DNA of 64,000 nucleotides from Phocaeicola sp. (GTDB lineage Bacteria > Bacteroidota > Bacteroidia > Bacteroidales > Bacteroidaceae): positions 1 through 64,000 of the forward strand of contig JALEQJ010000032.1 in NCBI GenBank assembly GCA_022764505.1, read 5' to 3'. Of this stretch, positions 26,154 to 35,485 are shown in pieces. Each line of letters opens with the position of its first letter. Position 1 is the first letter of the stretch. The translations under genes and the position numbers were made by a program. The notes beneath the pieces are model-generated. The model ran no database searches. It worked only from the letters and a program-made list of their open reading frames with translations, and was not told the origin of the DNA.

Positions 26154-28265
26154 ATGAAATATCATAAAATATTCCTCCTTTTGAGTCTCTTGCTTTGTTT
26201 TTCTACTATGGTAGTGGCGCAGAGTGGTTTCGTAGACTCTACAAGAGGAGGACTTGGCTTAGGCAGAGGATTTGGCTCCGGTATGGGAAACAATGCAGCA
26301 TTGGGAGCTTTTGATAGAAATGGTATGCCCATAGATACCACTTCTGTCATAGATGCCAGTACCATACCTATAGACTTAAAGTCTTGGAAGATAGATACAC
26401 GCTTTGGTACTATGCTAATGATGCCTGTAGATACGCTTGTAACCGGTTTTTTCAGAACCAATGATATGGGAGGGCATACGGGACACTATACCTTCTTGGG
26501 TAATTTAGGTTCTCCACGTATCTCTCATATTTTCTTGGATAGAGCCGGCTATAGCGAAGATTTTTTCAGCAGTCCTTACGATTTTACTTTCGGTACACCG
26601 GAAACTGTCGTGTATACGGATACTAAGTCGCCCTTTGTCAATCTTACCTACTATAAACAGGGAGGAGGACGTTATGGTGAAGAACGTTTTAAGTCTTACC
26701 TTGCTGTAAGTGCCAATAAACGTGCCGGTTTCGGTGCCAACATAGATTATACCTACGGAAGAGGACAATATGTAAAGCAAGCCACAGCAGACTTTGCAGG
26801 TTATCTTTATGGTTATTATAGAGGAGATAAGTACAGAATGAGCTTGAATTTCATCAATAATAATTTTAAGACTACAGAAAACGGAGGTATCACAGATGAT
26901 CGTTATGTAACCCGTCCTTTGGATATGGCAGAGGGTAGACGTGTTTATCAGAGTTACGATATTCCTACTCGTCTTACAGGTGTTTGGAATCACAATATAG
27001 GTTATCAAGCCTATTATAATCATAGTTATAACATAGGTTTTTACAAAGATCAGCAAGAAATACGGGAAAAGGATACCCTGCAAACACGTATTTTTATTCC
27101 TGTTACTTCCTTTATTCATACCATCAAGTGGAATACGCATACACGCAAATATGTAGACCAGTACAGTGGTAATTTTTTTGCAGACCAGTTTATAGAAGGA
27201 GATGGAGATAAACAGAGGTACACATCTCTACAAAATACTTTTGCCATCTCTCTACAAGAAGGATTCAATAAATGGGCAAAGGCAGGAATTAAAGCATTTG
27301 TCAAACACGATTATAGAAAATATGGTACTATAGATACTGTAGAGGATAGCAAAGAACTGCTACGCGGTAAAGTCAGCGAACAGAGAATTAGCGTAGGAGG
27401 AGAGTTGATAAAACGACAAGGTAAAACCTTGCATTATAGAGCCTATGGGGAGATACCTGTGGCTGGGGATTTTATGGGAGATTTCCGTTTTGAAGGGGAT
27501 TTAGATGTTAATGTTCCCTTGTTCGGAGATACGGTAACTCTTTCCGGCAATGCCTATATAGTGAATGAAACACCTCATTACTACCTGAGAACACTGCACT
27601 CCAAGCGTGTATGGTGGACAAATACAGACTTGAACAAAGAGTGGAGAACTCGTATAGTGGGAGAGTTGAGTAGCCAACGCCTGCAAACAAAGTTCAGAAT
27701 AGGTGTGGAAAACTTGAAGAACTATACCTATATAGCCAATGTTTCTATGGAAGCGGCTACAAACGGAATTGTGCCACATAGATATGGTGTGAGACAAGAA
27801 ACAAACAATATACAAGTGCTTACAGCAGAGTGGGAGCAGAATTTCCATTGGAAAGGTTTTCATCTGGAGAATGTTGTTACTTATCAGACTACTACCAATG
27901 CTACTGTGCTTCCACTTCCTAAACTTTCCTTGTACCACAACTTATATACCAGCTTTGGGCTCTCCAAACGTGTCCTCAAGGTGGACTTAGGTATAGAATT
28001 AAGGTATTTTACCAAGTATGAAGCTCCGGATTATGCACCCGGAATAGGGCAGTTTGTTTTGCAAAATGAGCAGACACGTTATAAAATAGGGGGCTATCCA
28101 CTCATCAATGTATATGCCAATCTGCACTTGAAACGTACTCGTTTCTTTGTAGCATACAACAATGCTTTCCCTTCTCTTGGGAATAATAATTACTTTCTTG
28201 TCCCACATTATCCCCTTAATCCATCGGGAATCAAGATTGGATTATCTTGGAACTTTTTTGATTAA
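26154..28265 (+). CDS. Outer-membrane beta-barrel, putative porin (Porin_10 type)
   Basis: An approximately 703-aa outer-membrane protein. The signal peptide MKYHKIFLLLSLLLCFSTMV ends at VVAQ, followed by a glycine-rich stretch (GLGLGRGFGSGMG). The bulk is alternating amphipathic strands with aromatic girdles (for example SFIHTIKWNTHTRKYVD, YRMSLNFINNN), closing on a terminal strand GIKIGLSWNFFD that ends in an aromatic residue. This matches the Bacteroidetes 'putative porin' family. An in-frame ATG at 26136 exists, but the start at 26154 gives a standard signal peptide and a 30-nt leader. The transported substrate is unknown. Confidence 0.85.
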   Translation: MKYHKIFLLLSLLLCFSTMVVAQSGFVDSTRGGLGLGRGFGSGMGNNAALGAFDRNGMPIDTTSVIDASTIPIDLKSWKIDTRFGTMLMMPVDTLVTGFFRTNDMGGHTGHYTFLGNLGSPRISHIFLDRAGYSEDFFSSPYDFTFGTPETVVYTDTKSPFVNLTYYKQGGGRYGEERFKSYLAVSANKRAGFGANIDYTYGRGQYVKQATADFAGYLYGYYRGDKYRMSLNFINNNFKTTENGGITDDRYVTRPLDMAEGRRVYQSYDIPTRLTGVWNHNIGYQAYYNHSYNIGFYKDQQEIREKDTLQTRIFIPVTSFIHTIKWNTHTRKYVDQYSGNFFADQFIEGDGDKQRYTSLQNTFAISLQEGFNKWAKAGIKAFVKHDYRKYGTIDTVEDSKELLRGKVSEQRISVGGELIKRQGKTLHYRAYGEIPVAGDFMGDFRFEGDLDVNVPLFGDTVTLSGNAYIVNETPHYYLRTLHSKRVWWTNTDLNKEWRTRIVGELSSQRLQTKFRIGVENLKNYTYIANVSMEAATNGIVPHRYGVRQETNNIQVLTAEWEQNFHWKGFHLENVVTYQTTTNATVLPLPKLSLYHNLYTSFGLSKRVLKVDLGIELRYFTKYEAPDYAPGIGQFVLQNEQTRYKIGGYPLINVYANLHLKRTRFFVAYNNAFPSLGNNNYFLVPHYPLNPSGIKIGLSWNFFD

Positions 28266-28285
28266 CCCTCCATATTTAATTATCT

Positions 28286-29107
28286 ATGAAACAGAAAATA
28301 GCACAATATCTATTTATCGGTATAGGCACTTTGGTGTCTGTATTGCTGGTATCTACTTATAGAATAGGTGCGAAGGTTACAAGTTGGGAACCGCGAGATC
28401 TGCCTGCTATCTTGGAAGAAGGGGTATTGAGGGCAGTAACAGAGTATAACACGGTAAGCTATCATATAGATGGAGATACTACTATGGGGTTTGATTACGA
28501 AGTGTTGCACGCTTTTGCCAAGGAGCTTAAAGTAGAATTGTCCATCACACCGGAGATGAGTTTTGAGAAACAAATGGACGGATTGCTGAGTGGTGCATAC
28601 GATATTTTGGCTACCAATCTGACTGTGAATACTGCGTATGAAGATTCTCTCTCCTTTACGCTTCCATTACTTACTACGCAGTATGTACTGGTACAAAGGA
28701 AAGAAGCGGATACACTCTCCGTACGTACTCCTTTTGATTTGGCAAATAAGCAAGTACATATCGTAAAGGACAGTCCTATAGTTTTGCGCATAAAGCATCT
28801 TATGGAAGAAATAGCAGATACTATTTATGTGAAAGAAGTACCTATGTATGGAACAGAACAACTCATCGCTATGGTAGCAGGAAAGGATATAGACTATCTT
28901 ATTTGTGATCAAGATTTGGCAGAAAACGCATTGTCTCAACACGAAGGGATAGATGCCTCTGTAGCTATAGGTTTTTCACAGTTGAGAGCTTGGGGAGTAA
29001 ATAAAAAATCGGCAGAACTGTTGGCACGTTTTAATGATTGGTTTGTAGGTTTCCGAAAGACTCGTACCTACAAACGTTTATTGCAGAAGTATTTTGATAG
29101 AGTATAA
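28286..29107 (+). CDS. Periplasmic solute-binding protein (SBP_bac_3, MltF N-domain like)
   Basis: A 273-aa protein with an N-terminal membrane anchor (about 9-26) and a type II periplasmic-binding fold. Markers are GVLRAVTEYNTVSYHIDGDT, GFDYEVLHAFAKELKVEL and DILATNLTVNTAYEDSLSFT. It resembles the amino-acid-binding half of the lytic transglycosylase MltF but lacks the lysozyme-like half. No ABC permease or ATPase gene is next to it, so it may sense or sequester a ligand, perhaps a peptidoglycan fragment. It is 20 bp after the porin gene and probably co-transcribed. Confidence 0.8.
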   Translation: MKQKIAQYLFIGIGTLVSVLLVSTYRIGAKVTSWEPRDLPAILEEGVLRAVTEYNTVSYHIDGDTTMGFDYEVLHAFAKELKVELSITPEMSFEKQMDGLLSGAYDILATNLTVNTAYEDSLSFTLPLLTTQYVLVQRKEADTLSVRTPFDLANKQVHIVKDSPIVLRIKHLMEEIADTIYVKEVPMYGTEQLIAMVAGKDIDYLICDQDLAENALSQHEGIDASVAIGFSQLRAWGVNKKSAELLARFNDWFVGFRKTRTYKRLLQKYFDRV

Positions 29108-29122
29108 AAAGACAGCGCAGAT

Positions 29123-30109
29123 ATGGAAATACTGAAGAACGTCAAATGGGGCATTATAGGTTGTGGTGAGGTTACGGAGAAAAGTGGCGGAGCCTTATCC
29201 TTGGTTTATAAATCCGAAGTCGTAGCTGTAATGAACGAGGACGAAGAAACTGCACGTACTTATGCAGAAAAACACGGAATAGAGAAATGGTACACAGATC
29301 CTCTTTCTATTATAGGAGATGAAGATATCAATGCTGTGTATATAGCAAGCCCTCCTTCCACACACGCTACTTACGCCATTATGGCGATGAAAGCCGGCAA
29401 ACCCGTTTATATAGAAAAACCTATGGCGGCATCTTACGAGGACTGTATGCGTATCAATAGAATATCCAAAGAAACAGGTATTCCTTGTTTTGTAGCTTAT
29501 TATAGGCGTACCCTTCCTTATTTCCAAAAGGTGCGGGAATTACTCCATAGTGGGGTGATAGGGCAGGTGATGAACCTGCAAATCCGTTTTGCACAGCCTG
29601 CGCAGAATTTGGATTATACTTCTACCACACAGCCTTGGCGTGTGCAATCCGACACCATAGCAGGGGCATTTTTCTACGATTTAGCTTCGCACCAATTGGA
29701 TATACTGCAAGATCTATTTGGCTGTATATTGGAAGCAGAAGGTTATACCAATAATTTGATGAAACTGCATCAAGCCAGCGATACCATTAGTGCTTGCTTT
29801 AAGTTTGACTCAGGTTTACCGGGTTCCGGTTCCTGGTGTTTCGTAGCTCATCATTCTGCTGCCGTAGACAAAATAGAGGTCATAGGAAACAAAGGGCAAA
29901 TTCGTTTCTCTATTTTTACTTACGACCCTATAGAACTTTATACGGCAGGAGGAAAAGAAGAGATAGAAATTTTGCCACCGGAAAATCCTCAGTTAGCACT
30001 CATTACCTCTGTAGTAGAGCATTTGCAGGGGAAAGCCATTTGTACAGCAGATGGGATAAGTGCCACTCCTACAAATTGGGTGATGGATAAAATTCTAAAG
30101 AAAATATAG
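29123..30109 (+). CDS. Gfo/Idh/MocA-family oxidoreductase
   Basis: NAD(P)-dependent dehydrogenase acting on sugars or similar compounds. In 328 aa, the Rossmann fingerprint is WGIIGCGEV (about 10-18), the conserved EKP motif is in KPVYIEKPMAAS (about 92-103), and the C-terminal substrate domain includes AGAFFYDLASHQLDILQDL with the usual D..SH. The substrate cannot be told from context. Its stop codon directly abuts the start of the next gene. Confidence 0.9.
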   Translation: MEILKNVKWGIIGCGEVTEKSGGALSLVYKSEVVAVMNEDEETARTYAEKHGIEKWYTDPLSIIGDEDINAVYIASPPSTHATYAIMAMKAGKPVYIEKPMAASYEDCMRINRISKETGIPCFVAYYRRTLPYFQKVRELLHSGVIGQVMNLQIRFAQPAQNLDYTSTTQPWRVQSDTIAGAFFYDLASHQLDILQDLFGCILEAEGYTNNLMKLHQASDTISACFKFDSGLPGSGSWCFVAHHSAAVDKIEVIGNKGQIRFSIFTYDPIELYTAGGKEEIEILPPENPQLALITSVVEHLQGKAICTADGISATPTNWVMDKILKKI

Positions 30110-31225
30110 ATGAGACGTAGTTTATTTCTTTTGTTTATGGGATTATGTGGACTGTGTGTTTCTGCACAGTCTATAGACAGCTTGTATATAAACAAGGAAA
30201 TAAAACGTATAGGGCAGGATAGCCTTTATAGAAAGGATACAGGAGAAGGTAGTTTATGGAAATCTGTATCGGAGCCATTCAAACGTGTAGACAGGGTGTT
30301 CAATGGAATAGATACGCTCTATATATCCCCCAATGCATACAACCTTACACTGATGTTGGAGCATAGTACGTGGTATCAGCGGTATGCTATAGGGCACGCC
30401 GGATCAGATGCTTGGCAAAGCATTAAATTTTCTCCCACTACCAATATGAAAATAGGTTTATATGGTGGCTGGAGATGGTTGTTCTTCGGTTACTCTATAG
30501 ATATAGCCAAAATTCTGAGAACCAATGATGAGTATAAATCGCGCAATGAGTTTCAATTGAATCTGTATACCTCAAAGGTTGGCTTGGATTTTTTCTATAG
30601 AAAGGTAAAGAGAGGATTCAAAATACGCTCTTATAAGAATTTTCAAATTCCCCAAGAAACCTATCTGAATACGAATTTCGATGGTATGAGTACCCACTCC
30701 TTTGGCGTGGGAGCTTATTGGGTGTTTAATCATCGGCAGTTCTCTTATCCCGCAGCTTACAGTCAGTCTACCAATCAGCGTAAAAGTGCCGGATCTTGGA
30801 TACTGGGAGCCTATTTTTCTCAACACAGCATAGATTTCGATTATACACAGCTCCCTCCTCCCTTACTGAAGAACCTACAGAATGAATTGAAAATAGGGCA
30901 TATAGGATATACAGATTATACAGTGAGTTTCGGTTATACCTACAATTGGGTTTTTGCCAAAAACTGCTTATTCAATATCTCCGTTACACCCGCATTGGGG
31001 TATAAGACCTCTACATCAAAAAGTGCCTTGAAAGATGATAAACGTAGAAGCAGTCTGAATGCAGACCTTATAGTACGGTCGGGGTTAGTATGGAACAATA
31101 AAAAATACTATATAGGAGCATCTGTAGTGATGGAAACCTATGAATATAAGAAGCCTAAATTCAGTCTTACCAATTCTTATGGTGCGCTACGTGTCTATGT
31201 AGGCTTCAATTTTTGGAAACGCTAA
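30110..31225 (+). CDS. DUF4421-like outer-membrane-associated protein
   Basis: A 371-aa exported protein with signal peptide MRRSLFLLFMGLCGLCVSAQ. The rest is predicted beta-barrel-like: NLTLMLEHSTWYQRYAI, MKIGLYGGWRWLFFGYSIDI, KVGLDFFYRKVKRGFKIRSY, and a final strand ALRVYVGFNFWKR ending on an aromatic-basic tail. This pattern matches the DUF4421 family of Bacteroidetes, whose function is unknown. No gap separates it from the oxidoreductase gene, so they are translated from one mRNA. Confidence 0.7.
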   Translation: MRRSLFLLFMGLCGLCVSAQSIDSLYINKEIKRIGQDSLYRKDTGEGSLWKSVSEPFKRVDRVFNGIDTLYISPNAYNLTLMLEHSTWYQRYAIGHAGSDAWQSIKFSPTTNMKIGLYGGWRWLFFGYSIDIAKILRTNDEYKSRNEFQLNLYTSKVGLDFFYRKVKRGFKIRSYKNFQIPQETYLNTNFDGMSTHSFGVGAYWVFNHRQFSYPAAYSQSTNQRKSAGSWILGAYFSQHSIDFDYTQLPPPLLKNLQNELKIGHIGYTDYTVSFGYTYNWVFAKNCLFNISVTPALGYKTSTSKSALKDDKRRSSLNADLIVRSGLVWNNKKYYIGASVVMETYEYKKPKFSLTNSYGALRVYVGFNFWKR

Positions 31226-31285
31226 AAGTCTTTCTTTTGCTTTCATAGCTACCTATCTTATAGGGTATTCGTCCCATCTCACCTC

Positions 31286-31316
31286 TTGCAAAAACGAAAA
31301 AAACTCTCTACTTTTG
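31286..31316 (+). promoter_or_regulatory. frr promoter
   Basis: TTG (31286-31288), 20 nt, TACTTTTG (31309-31316); start near 31323, 28 nt before the frr ATG. Confidence 0.7.
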
Positions 31317-31350
31317 CTCTGAAACATAAACTATAAACTTAGAAAATACA

Positions 31351-31911
31351 ATGGCAGATTCTAAAACCATCATCAACGAAGCCGAAGAAAATATGAGCTT
31401 GGCTATTATGCACTTAGAAGAAACTTTGGCACATATACGAGCAGGAAAAGCAGATGTACGTCTTATAGATGGGATTCGTGTAGATTCTTACGGCAGTATG
31501 GTACCTATCAATAATGTGGCAGCAGTATCTACTCCGGATGCACGTAGTATAGCCATAAAGCCTTGGGACAAGAGTATGTTCCGAGTGATAGAAAAGGCAA
31601 TTATAGACTCTTCTTTGGGTATTATGCCGGAAAACAATGGAGAAATCATACGTTTGGGTATCCCACCTCTCACAGAAGAAAGACGTAAACAACTCTCCAA
31701 ACAGTGTAAAGCAGAAGCAGAAACAGCCAAAGTGAGTGTAAGAAATGCCAGAAGAGATGGTATAGATGCACTGAAGAAAGCCGTGAAAGATGGAATGGCA
31801 GAAGATGAGCAAAAGATAGGAGAAGAGAAACTCCAGAAGTTACACGATAAATTCGTGAAACAAATAGACGAACTCTTTGTGGCAAAAGACAAAGAAATTA
31901 TGACTGTCTAA
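31351..31911 (+). CDS. frr: Ribosome recycling factor
   Basis: Splits post-termination ribosomes together with EF-G. The 186 aa are full length, with the family signatures HLEETLAHIRAGKADV near the N-terminus, IKPWDKSMFRVIEKAI in the middle, IIRLGIPPLTEERRKQL, and SVRNARRDGIDALKK. In many genomes frr follows pyrH and tsf; here it stands alone with its own promoter and a terminator before rsgA. Confidence 0.96.
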   Translation: MADSKTIINEAEENMSLAIMHLEETLAHIRAGKADVRLIDGIRVDSYGSMVPINNVAAVSTPDARSIAIKPWDKSMFRVIEKAIIDSSLGIMPENNGEIIRLGIPPLTEERRKQLSKQCKAEAETAKVSVRNARRDGIDALKKAVKDGMAEDEQKIGEEKLQKLHDKFVKQIDELFVAKDKEIMTV

Positions 31912-31928
31912 AACATTACAATATAAGT

Positions 31929-31976
31929 GGTGAGGATAGCACTTCGGGATAGGAGTAGATATCCTCACCTTTTTTA
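31929..31976 (+). terminator. Terminator or attenuator between frr and rsgA
   Basis: GGTGAGGATA pairs with TATCCTCACC around a 21-nt loop and is followed by T7. The T-run ends only about 16 nt before the rsgA TTG start codon, leaving little room for an independent promoter. Confidence 0.75.
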
Positions 31977-31991
31977 TAAATATACAGGCAC

Positions 31992-32927
31992 TTGGAAAAA
32001 GGATTGGTCATAAAAAGCACAGGCAGTTGGTACGTAGTGAAAACCGATGCCGGAAAAGAAGTGGAATGCAAGATAAAAGGAAATTTCCGGCTGAAAGGTA
32101 TTCGCAGTACAAATCCTATAGCGATAGGAGATAGGGTAGAAATAATCCCGAATGCAGAAGGTACAGCACTCATCTCCTCTATAGAGGATAGAAAGAACTA
32201 TATAATTCGTAGAGCCTCCAATCTATCAAAGCAGAGCCATATCTTGGCAGCCAATGTAGATAGATGCTTTCTCATTGTAACCGTGAATTATCCGGAAACA
32301 AGTACCACCTTTATAGATAGATTTTTGGCTTCCGCAGAGGCATACAATGTACCCGTTTCTCTTGTTTTCAATAAAATAGACCTTTATAGCGAGGACGAAA
32401 CACGCTATTTGCAAGGACTTATCAGCCTATATGAGTACATAGGCTATACGTGCTACACCATTTCTGCCATTGGTGGGCAAGGAGTAGATGCTTTGAAGAA
32501 CGAGATAACAGGAAAAATCACACTCTTTGCAGGGCATTCCGGCGTAGGAAAATCCACACTTATCAAGTCTATTCTCCCCGATGTGGAAATACGTACAGCT
32601 ACTATTTCGGATGTGCATAAGAAAGGTATGCATACCACTACTTTCTCGGAAATGTATGCACTATCCGAAGGAGGGTATCTCATAGATACTCCGGGAGTAA
32701 AAGGCTTTGGTACTTTTGATTTGAAAGACGAAGAAGTCGGGCATTACTTTAGAGAAATTTTTAAGTTCTCCGAAGGCTGTAGATTTAATAATTGTACACA
32801 CAGACACGAGCCGGGTTGCGCTGTATTAGAGGCAGTAGAGACATACCAAATAGCAGCATCTCGCTATACTTCTTATCTGAGTATCTTGGAGGATAAAGAG
32901 GACGGGAAATATCGTGCGGCTTATTAA
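31992..32927 (+). CDS. rsgA: Ribosome small-subunit-dependent GTPase A
   Basis: Circularly permuted GTPase that checks late 30S assembly. In 311 aa, the N-terminal OB domain begins [13 protein letters not shown]. The G motifs appear in permuted order: NKID (about 127-130), then GHSGVGKST (about 181-189), then IDTPG (about 231-235). The C-terminal zinc site is [15 protein letters not shown]. The only start that keeps the OB domain is TTG at 31992; no ATG fits, and no good Shine-Dalgarno is visible. It follows the frr terminator very closely. Confidence 0.94.
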   Translation: MEKGLVIKSTGSWYVVKTDAGKEVECKIKGNFRLKGIRSTNPIAIGDRVEIIPNAEGTALISSIEDRKNYIIRRASNLSKQSHILAANVDRCFLIVTVNYPETSTTFIDRFLASAEAYNVPVSLVFNKIDLYSEDETRYLQGLISLYEYIGYTCYTISAIGGQGVDALKNEITGKITLFAGHSGVGKSTLIKSILPDVEIRTATISDVHKKGMHTTTFSEMYALSEGGYLIDTPGVKGFGTFDLKDEEVGHYFREIFKFSEGCRFNNCTHRHEPGCAVLEAVETYQIAASRYTSYLSILEDKEDGKYRAAY

Positions 32928-33066
32928 GCATACGATTGTTTTTAACTTATTGTCTGTGAATTTACATTAGTGTAAATAGAGTCTTTCTATTTCTTATTTC
33001 TTTCTTCAGCTTATTCTGTATAACTTATTTTATAAAACTGTATTTTGATAAATAGGTACTTACAAG

Positions 33067-33074
33067 TATTTTTG
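33067..33074 (+). promoter_or_regulatory. Promoter -7 box of the DUF417 gene
   Basis: TATTTTTG fits TAnnTTTG, with a start near 33081, about 40 nt before the ATG. Confidence 0.5.
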
Positions 33075-33122
33075 TACTCATTTCAAATTAAAGTATAAAT
33101 AAGAATTTAATAACTCTACAGA

Positions 33123-33755
33123 ATGAATAAGTTGTTTATTAGTTATCTACAGATAGCTTCTTCTATGCAAGGCTTAGGCTATAAGCTGATTCGCCTTGCA
33201 ATCTTGATAATCTTTTTTTGGATCGGCATCTTGAAGTTTGCCAATTATGAGGCAAATGGTATCGTGAAGTTTGTGGCTAATAGTCCTTTTATGAGCTTCT
33301 TTATGAAGAATGCGAGCAATAATGTATTGCATCCGGAAACTGGAAAAGAAGTGAAAGAATATAAACTCTACGAAGTACGAGAAGGTGCTTATGATCCGGT
33401 GAAAAGTCAATGGCACGAAGAAAACCGAACCTATACTTTTTCTCACGGTTTAGGTATTCTTATTTGCGTCATAGGAATCTTAGTTTTCCTCGGTATGTTC
33501 AATCCTTACCTTGGTCTCATTGGAGAAACGCTGTGTATTATTATGACTATAGGAACGTTATCTTTCCTTGTTACAACCCCGGAAGTGTGGGTGTCTGCTA
33601 CTCCGGAGGCTTTGGCTGCAGGCGAAGTGGCAAATGGTTTCCCTTACTTGGGCGTAGCAGGTAGACTTGTGATCAAAGATACCGCTATCCTTGCAGGTGC
33701 TGTGCTACTCTTGAGCCAAAGTGCGAAGACTATTTTGGCACGTATTCAGAAGTAA
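33123..33755 (+). CDS. DUF417 (YkgB/RclC-like) inner-membrane protein
   Basis: A 210-aa membrane protein with about four helices: about 20-37 (LIRLAILIIFFWIGILKF), about 111-128 (GILICVIGILVFLGMF), about 132-150 and about 185-200. The markers FWIGILKFANYEANGIVKFVANSPF and FPYLGVAGRLVIKD are characteristic of DUF417. The E. coli member RclC belongs to the reactive-chlorine resistance system; whether this protein has that role is unknown. Monocistronic. Confidence 0.88.
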   Translation: MNKLFISYLQIASSMQGLGYKLIRLAILIIFFWIGILKFANYEANGIVKFVANSPFMSFFMKNASNNVLHPETGKEVKEYKLYEVREGAYDPVKSQWHEENRTYTFSHGLGILICVIGILVFLGMFNPYLGLIGETLCIIMTIGTLSFLVTTPEVWVSATPEALAAGEVANGFPYLGVAGRLVIKDTAILAGAVLLLSQSAKTILARIQK

Positions 33756-33852
33756 GACGAGGTTTCTCTCAAACATTAACTATATAAAGTGAGTTTTTGT
33801 CTTGTGGATAAACTTCGGTATAGCATACAATCCGAAGTGATGTGATAAGATA

Positions 33853-33899
33853 AGAACGAGGTTGTGGCAAGAAAATATATTTCACCACAACCTCGTTTT
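33853..33899. terminator. Bidirectional terminator between DUF417 gene and yifB
   Basis: AACGAGGTTGTGG pairs with CCACAACCTCGTT over a long AT loop, with TTTTCGTTTT following on the plus strand. Two convergent genes share it. Confidence 0.8.
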
Positions 33900-33911
33900 C
33901 GTTTTTGCACT

Positions 33912-35450
33912 TTATCCCGCCCAATTATCCCGATCCAAATTCCGATAGCTGATGGCTTCTGCCAAGTGATGGCTCTTTACTTGTGGAGAAGACTCCAAGT
34001 CGGCAATGGTACGAGCTACTTTCAGGATTCTATCGTAAGCACGTGCAGAAAGGTTAAACTTGTTCATTGCAGTTTTGAGTATTTCCAAGTCTTTCTTTTC
34101 GGGGAGTGCATATTCGTTCATAAGTTTGGGCGTCATTTGTGCATTGCAGTGAATACCTGCTATGTCTTTGTACCTTTCTGCTTGTATTTCTCTGGCACGA
34201 ATTACTCGTTTACGTATGGTTTCACTGTTTTCTGAGGGAGTGGGTGCGGAGATCTTCTCAAATGGAACGGGAATGATTTCCACCTGTATATCTATCCTGT
34301 CCAATAAAGGTCCCGAAATTTTATTCAAGTATCTTTGTACTTGTCCCGGTGCACATACACACTTTCTGGTAGGGTGATTGTAGAAGCCGCAAGGGCAGGG
34401 ATTCATAGATGCAACCAGCATCATACCGGCAGGATAGTCCAATGTGTATTTTGCCCGAGAAATTGTAATGTGTCTATCTTCCAAAGGCTGTCTTAATACC
34501 TCTAAAGTTGTTCTGCTGAACTCCGGTAATTCGTCCAAAAAGAGTACCCCATTGTGCGAAAGGCTTATTTCTCCCGGTTGTGGGTGTGTGCCTCCTCCCA
34601 CCATCGCTACTTGAGATATGGTATGATGAGGACTTCTGAAAGGGCGTGTGGCTATAAGTGAAACGTCTTTCCCTAATTTCCCTGCTACAGAATGGATCTT
34701 GGTTGTTTCTAAGCTTTCTGCCAAAGATAAAGGAGGAAGTATGCTGGGCAGACGTTTTGCCATCATAGACTTACCACTGCCGGGTGCACCTATCATAATG
34801 ATATTATGTCCTCCTGCAGCCGCTACTTCCAAGGCTCGCTTTACATTCTCTTGCCCTTTTACATCGGAAAAATCAAAAGGGAAATCGTATTGATTCTTAT
34901 AAAATTCTTCTCTTGTATTTACCTCCACAATAGGAAGATCTGCTTTCCCGTTCAGAAAATTCACTACTTCTGTAAGACTCTCTACTCCGAAAACTTTCAG
35001 CTGATTTACTACTGCTGCTTCTCTGGCGTTTTGTTTAGGTAGGATAAAACCTTCAAAGCCTTTTTTGCGTGCCTCTATTGCCATAGGGAGTGCGCCTCTT
35101 ATAGGTTGCAGCTTCCCGTCTAAACCCAATTCTCCTACGATGAGGTACTTCTCCAAATGATCTGGAGAGATGCTACCCGTAGCAGCTAAAATACCTATAG
35201 CGATGGGGAGGTCATAAGAAGAACCTTCTTTCTTTATATCTGCCGGAGCTAAGTTTACTACAATCTGAGAAACAGGAACTCTATAGCCTCCCACTTGGAG
35301 AGCAGACATCACTCGTTCGTGGCTTTCTTTTACTGCAGAGTCTGGAAGCCCCACTAAGAAGAATTTAACGCCACGTGAACTATTCACTTCTGTCGTAATG
35401 ATTGTGGCATCTATACCTTGTACAGCTGCACCAAAGACTTTTACTAACAT
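33912..35450 (-). CDS. YifB/ComM-family AAA+ ATPase (Mg-chelatase-like)
   Basis: A 512-aa AAA+ protein with an N-terminal Lon-S5-like domain (MLVKVFGAAVQGIDA; EVNSSRGVKFFLVGLPD). The ATPase core has Walker A GAPGSGKSMM (about 221-230), Walker B VLFLDELPEFSR and the motif MNPCPCGFYNHPTRKCVC. A C-terminal Mg-chelatase-like helical domain (KFNLSARAYDRILKVARTIA) follows. ComM in Haemophilus and Vibrio is a branch-migration helicase in natural transformation; the same activity is inferred. It starts 35 bp after the preceding lipoprotein gene and is probably the last gene of the division operon. Confidence 0.93.
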   Translation of the reverse strand: MLVKVFGAAVQGIDATIITTEVNSSRGVKFFLVGLPDSAVKESHERVMSALQVGGYRVPVSQIVVNLAPADIKKEGSSYDLPIAIGILAATGSISPDHLEKYLIVGELGLDGKLQPIRGALPMAIEARKKGFEGFILPKQNAREAAVVNQLKVFGVESLTEVVNFLNGKADLPIVEVNTREEFYKNQYDFPFDFSDVKGQENVKRALEVAAAGGHNIIMIGAPGSGKSMMAKRLPSILPPLSLAESLETTKIHSVAGKLGKDVSLIATRPFRSPHHTISQVAMVGGGTHPQPGEISLSHNGVLFLDELPEFSRTTLEVLRQPLEDRHITISRAKYTLDYPAGMMLVASMNPCPCGFYNHPTRKCVCAPGQVQRYLNKISGPLLDRIDIQVEIIPVPFEKISAPTPSENSETIRKRVIRAREIQAERYKDIAGIHCNAQMTPKLMNEYALPEKKDLEILKTAMNKFNLSARAYDRILKVARTIADLESSPQVKSHHLAEAISYRNLDRDNWAG

Positions 35451-35485
35451 AGGTTTTGTGCTTTTCTGGTTGTGTATAAAAGAGT

